A DNA stretch of 64,000 nt, taken from contig NC_020062.1 in the NCBI RefSeq assembly GCF_000330885.1, forward strand, positions 628,374 to 692,373. Reading direction: 5' to 3'. This stretch comes from Rhizobium tropici CIAT 899 (GTDB taxonomy: Bacteria > Pseudomonadota > Alphaproteobacteria > Rhizobiales > Rhizobiaceae). The notes beneath the pieces were generated by a model, which worked only from the letters and a program-made list of their open reading frames with translations, had not been told where the DNA came from and ran no database searches. Position 1 is the first letter of the stretch. Each line of letters begins with the position of its first letter. The position numbers were made by a program, and so were the translations under genes. Positions 63,430 to 64,000 of this stretch are shown here, piece after piece.

Positions 63430-64000
63430 ACAGATGAACGTTTTCGCGCAAGAAATCCAACAAGGCGCGCACGCGCGCTGGTAGAGGACCGCCCTGTCCG
63501 ATATAGACGGCGTGGAATTCCTCGATATCTCCGGGATTGAATTCTTCCAGCACGGGCTGTAGCCGCCTAGCCGCGATATCCGATCTGACGGTGAAGGCGG
63601 CAAGTCGCGCCAGGCCGGCACCGGCAAGCGCAAGATGCCGCATGGCTTCGCCGTCGCCCACCTGCAGGCTGCGCGCCGCCGGTACCGTCGCAATTTCGCC
63701 GTCAATGAGCAAAGGCCAGCCTTCGATCGCCCTGGAATAGCTAAAGCTGATGCGGCAATGTTTTGCCAATTCCGCGGCGGAGTAAGGTGTTCCATGCCTG
63801 CGCAGATAGTCCGGCGAGGCGACAATGATACTTCGTGTGGTTCCAAGCTTGCGGGCCATGAGGCTGGAGCTCTTCAGCGGTCCAGCGCGGATTGCAACAT
63901 CGGCGCGCTCCTCCATCAGGTCGATGACCCGGTCCGTATGGAATATCTCGAGCGAGACATTCGGATGCAGCGCCATGAAAGCGGGCACAAGCGGGGCCAA
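63428..64000 (-). CDS. LysR-family regulator, C-terminal part
   Basis: The gene runs off the right edge; 190 codons are visible. They form the substrate-binding domain of a LysR regulator of the LysR-type AaeR/DsdC-like group, with ADVAIRAGPLKSSSLMARKLG, the domain hinge SPDYLRRHGTP and the typical ending VRALLDFLREN. The DNA-binding helix-turn-helix would be outside the window. It may control neighbouring genes to the right, or the convergent peroxiredoxin gene. Confidence 0.88.
   Translation of the reverse strand: MAPLVPAFMALHPNVSLEIFHTDRVIDLMEERADVAIRAGPLKSSSLMARKLGTTRSIIVASPDYLRRHGTPYSAAELAKHCRISFSYSRAIEGWPLLIDGEIATVPAARSLQVGDGEAMRHLALAGAGLARLAAFTVRSDIAARRLQPVLEEFNPGDIEEFHAVYIGQGGPLPARVRALLDFLRENVHL

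Overview
The window looks like a rhizobial alphaproteobacterium, most likely Rhizobium sensu lato. It has high GC, many GntR/FadR regulators and ABC importers, a PrsDE type I secretion pair beside a secreted glycanase, and rhizobial-type xylitol dehydrogenase, class I aldolase and HtpG. No rRNA, tRNA or CRISPR array is visible. Both edges cut genes: an HpcH/HpaI aldolase at the left and a LysR regulator at the right.

Layout. 0-4.2 kb: aldolase tail, a small exported peptide, class I fructose-bisphosphate aldolase, a SAM methyltransferase and glutathione peroxidase. 4.4-6.4 kb: a P4-type integrase whose catalytic tyrosine end is removed by an IS6-family element. 6.4-23.9 kb: one tightly packed 17-gene minus-strand operon preceded by a TetR regulator. 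In transcription order it encodes a branched-chain-amino-acid-type ABC importer (binding protein, two ATPases, two permeases), an SDR dehydrogenase, a beta-keto acid cleavage enzyme, an FrsA-like hydrolase, LigA/LigB extradiol dioxygenase, an FAD monooxygenase, a PcaD-like hydrolase, a form-II molybdenum hydroxylase with CoxG, and acetoacetyl-CoA synthetase. It reads as a complete uptake-to-acetoacetyl-CoA route for an unidentified aromatic or N-heteroaromatic compound. 24.4-25.6 kb: an IS3-family element with an amber-interrupted orfB. Integrase, IS6 and IS3 elements bracket the catabolic block and suggest an acquired island.

25.7-36.0 kb: a peptide-uptake cluster on the minus strand (MlrC-type M81 peptidase, FadR-type regulator, binding protein, two permeases, gamma-glutamyltransferase, DUF1028 protein, fused double ATPase), which suggests use of gamma-glutamyl or other small modified peptides. 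36.8-47.9 kb: mixed chromosomal genes (LysE exporter, GntR regulator, DHA2 exporter, xylitol dehydrogenase, CPA2 antiporter fused to a cyclic-nucleotide domain, acetamidase/formamidase, a divergent GlxA-type regulator and DJ-1 protein, an esterase). 48-52.5 kb: Tat-type chloroperoxidase-like hydrolase, HtpG, siderophore-interacting protein. 52.8-58.5 kb: PrsD/PrsE exporter, a convergent GH16 glycanase with RTX repeats, and an IalB-like protein behind a 28-codon leader frame. 58.5-64 kb: a GntR regulator with two winged helices, a zinc alcohol dehydrogenase, FMN reductase, a small unknown protein, an RBBP9-type hydrolase, a 1-Cys peroxiredoxin and the LysR fragment.

All calls come from reading the sequence and from general family knowledge; no database search was run.
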